From the NCBI GenBank assembly GCA_916613615.1, contig OU744735.1:55630082-55694081 (forward strand): 64,000 bases of DNA. Reading direction: 5' to 3'. This stretch comes from Steromphala cineraria (taxonomy: Eukaryota; Mollusca; Gastropoda; Trochida; Trochidae). The translations under genes and the position numbers were made by a program. Below, one piece after another: positions 61,652 to 64,000 of this stretch (within the stretch, counting starts at the first letter, position 1; the number at the start of each line of letters is the position of its first letter). A model generated the notes under the pieces. It had not been told where the DNA came from, made no database searches, and saw nothing but the letters and a program-made list of their open reading frames with translations.

Positions 61652-63697
61652 TCAGGGGATGAGACAACAATGCCACTTTATTCTCAATGCTTCTTTGCTA
61701 ATTATGATCATGGTTGTTTTGTCGTTTTTACGCAAATAAAGAATACCAGTGCGTCCAATTGCAATAATGGTTTCATTATAGACACATATGCTTGATAATG
61801 TACCCAAACGTAAGTGAACCCTCTTTTTTTTGTAACTTAGCAAAGACATTGCTCTAATCCCTCCAGATTTATATCCAGAATAATACAGATGATCGCTAAT
61901 TGGGTCAATATACATTATTTTGTTTTGGTTCATAAATACTTTGAATTTGTCTATGACTTTCCCATTTAAACTAAAGACACGAAACTTCAACGTATCAAAC
62001 ATACCAACATACACGCGAGATCTCTTGGTATCAATTGCGATGTTTGCTGGTGAATGGTCTAATTCTGTGACTAATCTTTTTGTGTCTAATTTTGAAGATA
62101 TTTCAAGAATGTTCGGTTTTCCGGAATGCGTACCAACAAATATTCTGTCCCCAGAACATGCAAGACACATATATATTCCCTCTTTCCCATTTCCAAGCTT
62201 GCCAACAATTGATAATTTCCCTAGTCTTGCGTGAGTTTTATCAATAAAAATGAATTCATTTGAAAGGGGAAAATAAATTATTTGTGAAACATGTTGAGAG
62301 AAGTGGCTCATGGTTCTGATGGTTTTCGTATTCAAATTCAACAGGTTCCAACTCGAGCTGTCTGATGCCGCTAGGATGATTTGCCCTTCCTCTCCTCCTT
62401 CAATTCTTCTACCACTTGTTGAACCTCGGAGAGATCAAATATCTCTATTCAGACCAAAATATTAGATTCAACACAAACATATCTGGTTTTACAATGCTTA
62501 AAACTTGTTTGGTTTTCCATGTGTAGGAGATGAACTTGACAATTGAAATAAGACATTTCTAGTCTCTCATTGAAATGATTAATCCTGATTTATAACGTAC
62601 TAAACTTATAATGCTCTATGTGTGCATGTTTGTAATTTTCCTATGGCGTGTAATTGAACGTTTTCAACTCCACAATGTTATTTTATATGTCAATTTTCTA
62701 CTCACTAAAACTGCAATATACACCATTTCTGTTCACAAAGACAGCAACGGATGAACAGTTCACCAACTGTGAGAGTCGATCCTTGCCGTCAACCTTGCAA
62801 ATAAAATCAATTTAAGCATACAAACAGCGTATGAAAATGGATTACATATCGATTTTAAATTCATTGGTTTATAGAAATCATTGTAAGTATCTTATCTACA
62901 ATCTATTTCAACTTGATATTCTGTGTGTCAAAATTTAATGTTTTATGCAGTCCTATAACAAGAGTCATCAGAAGATAACACTCCCTCCAGCCCCTTTTAA
63001 AGTAACAAACAAATCCGACAGTGGGGGTAATTCAAGCATGACAACTTGTATTCACTTAAAGAATAGTAAAAAGCAGCTTTTAATGCCTTCTTAAACCCTA
63101 GATTTCAAGCAGCATGAAACATTAATATGGTATGACCTCAATCAACGAAGGTCATAATATTACACCCCGATGCATTTCAGGAAGAAGGGGAAATGTAATT
63201 ACATTTAAGTGACATTTAATTTTCATCAAGACTGACTTATTGTGAAAAAGAAACACGGGAACATTACAAAAAATCCTTCGTGTAAGTTAACCCTTTATCT
63301 GTGTACATGTTACAATTTCCCTTAATACAATTGTAATTATTTGACTTTCTAACTTTTGATGGAAAGCAATTAAAACTGTGAAAAATTACATATGTTTCTT
63401 TAATGGAGAGTATAGTTTGGGGTACAAACCATGATGTGATTTCACATATTCATACAACATTGAGTGTCTTACCGTGTTGTCAGAGCCTTCTAGATGCTGA
63501 CCAGTTTGGCAATTAATCCCCTGTGTGTTGTCCAGACAACGATAACAAACAGATTTAGTTTCACATAGACGTTGGCATACTTTCAATGCTATTTTAGAAA
63601 CAATAATTTGTCTCTCTTCTGATACTGCACAACAATATGTTAGATACAGAATTCCCATGGTAACAGCTACAGTTTCCAAGCAGCCTGAAGCTTTCAT
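61652..63697 (-). CDS. Secreted cysteine-rich beta-propeller protein, copy C (3 exons)
   Basis: Exons are 63,473-63,697 (225 nt), 62,706-62,793 (88 nt) and 61,652-62,424 (773 nt), with the same phases and lengths as copy A, predicting 361 residues. The donors are AACACG|GTAAGA and TTTTA|GTGAGT, and the last acceptor is CTCCGAG|GTTC. Signal peptide, all seven cluster cysteines, the NCS sequon and the final Cys pair are kept. By eye it differs from copy A by about 25 residues out of 361, for example Ile14Met in the signal peptide, Lys75Thr at the exon 1 border and a Trp-Arg-Arg to Ser-Gly-Gly change near residue 291. These changes are spread over exposed-looking loops and strands alike. A TATA-like AATATAAACC lies upstream at about 63,740. 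The role is inferred only as secreted propeller protein. Confidence 0.82.
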
Positions 63698-64000
63698 GGC
63701 TGAGAATGGTAGATTCGCATGTGAACATTGCTAGGTTTATATTAAGATATTTGATAGATTATTCAAACTACATGAATAATACATACAAAGTATTCTACGT
63801 GTTCAAACGATATGAAAATGCGCTAATCAACTTCATCATCTTCACTGGTTTCTCACAGTTGCCATACACATGTTTTCTTTCATATCAAATTATTCAATCT
63901 CAACTGTTGTAAAAGTTCAAAGATGTGGTATTTGTTATTTGTGTTTTGTTTGTCAGTATTACAATTCTTTGTATTTGGTGTATGCTCAACGGAAAGAAGT
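63698..64000. other. Upstream region of gene C, cut by the window end
   Basis: Aligns with 8,361-8,590 and 47,204-47,510. It includes the TATA-like box (63,735-63,744) and the beginning of the conserved upstream block (GCTCAACGGAAAGAAGT at the last bases). No gene is seen on the plus strand. Confidence 0.5.

Larger units (their letters stand above)
57500..64000. repeat. Segmental duplication unit C (continues past window)
   Basis: Aligns with unit A from base 1. It lacks the Gypsy insertion and keeps about 620 bp (59,040-59,660) that A lost. It has one copy of the block duplicated at 4,453-5,120 and carries an intact propeller gene. Confidence 0.85.

Overview
This is an AT-rich nuclear window of a metazoan, almost certainly a mollusc and probably a bivalve. 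The signs are spliced genes with GT-AG introns, tRNA-derived SINEs with the 3' tail typical of molluscan genomes, GTCC-rich elements with internal 145-150 bp repeats, and a broken Ty3/Gypsy pol. There are no operons, ribosome binding sites, CRISPR arrays or bacterial genes. The species cannot be named from the sequence alone.

The backbone is a direct tandem array of large segmental duplications. Unit A covers 1 to about 16,340. A partial unit D covers about 36,860 to 41,910. Unit B runs from about 43,518 to 57,499. Unit C starts at 57,500 and runs off the window. Base 1 of the window aligns with base 57,500. Between A and D lies about 20 kb of mostly non-coding DNA (16.3-36.9 kb) rich in transposon debris and minisatellites.

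Each full unit carries one three-exon gene on the minus strand. None of these genes appears as a single open reading frame. Exon 1 encodes a signal peptide and a cysteine cluster, an 88-nt exon 2 adds two cysteines, and exon 3 encodes a beta-propeller of NHL/YWTD-like style. Copies A (6305-8360) and C (61652-63697) are intact and predict 361 residues each. Copy B (45184-47203) has a 34-bp deletion that truncates it to about 210 residues. A much older, stop-riddled exon 1 survives at 50,878-51,077. This is a birth-and-death family of secreted proteins of unknown function.

The units can be ordered in time by their private insertions. A piggyBac-like TTAA MITE is present at the same place in A and B, so it predates the duplication. 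Private to single units are the Gypsy fragment (A, 1554-4330), a decayed Tc1 transposase (B, 49,638-50,312), a perfect 86-bp-arm inverted repeat with a 12-bp target duplication (B, 53,181-53,394) and a TIR element with internal repeats (C, 60,068-60,607). A 1607-bp block at 40,304-43,517 is duplicated head-to-tail at more than 99.8% identity.

Other mobile DNA includes MULE-type elements at 19.9-24.0 kb with GGAAAAAAAGT-type ends and a transposase C-terminal remnant, a gag-like relic resembling tyrosine-recombinase retroelements (31,498-32,244), and six copies of an unclassified ~330-bp repeat.
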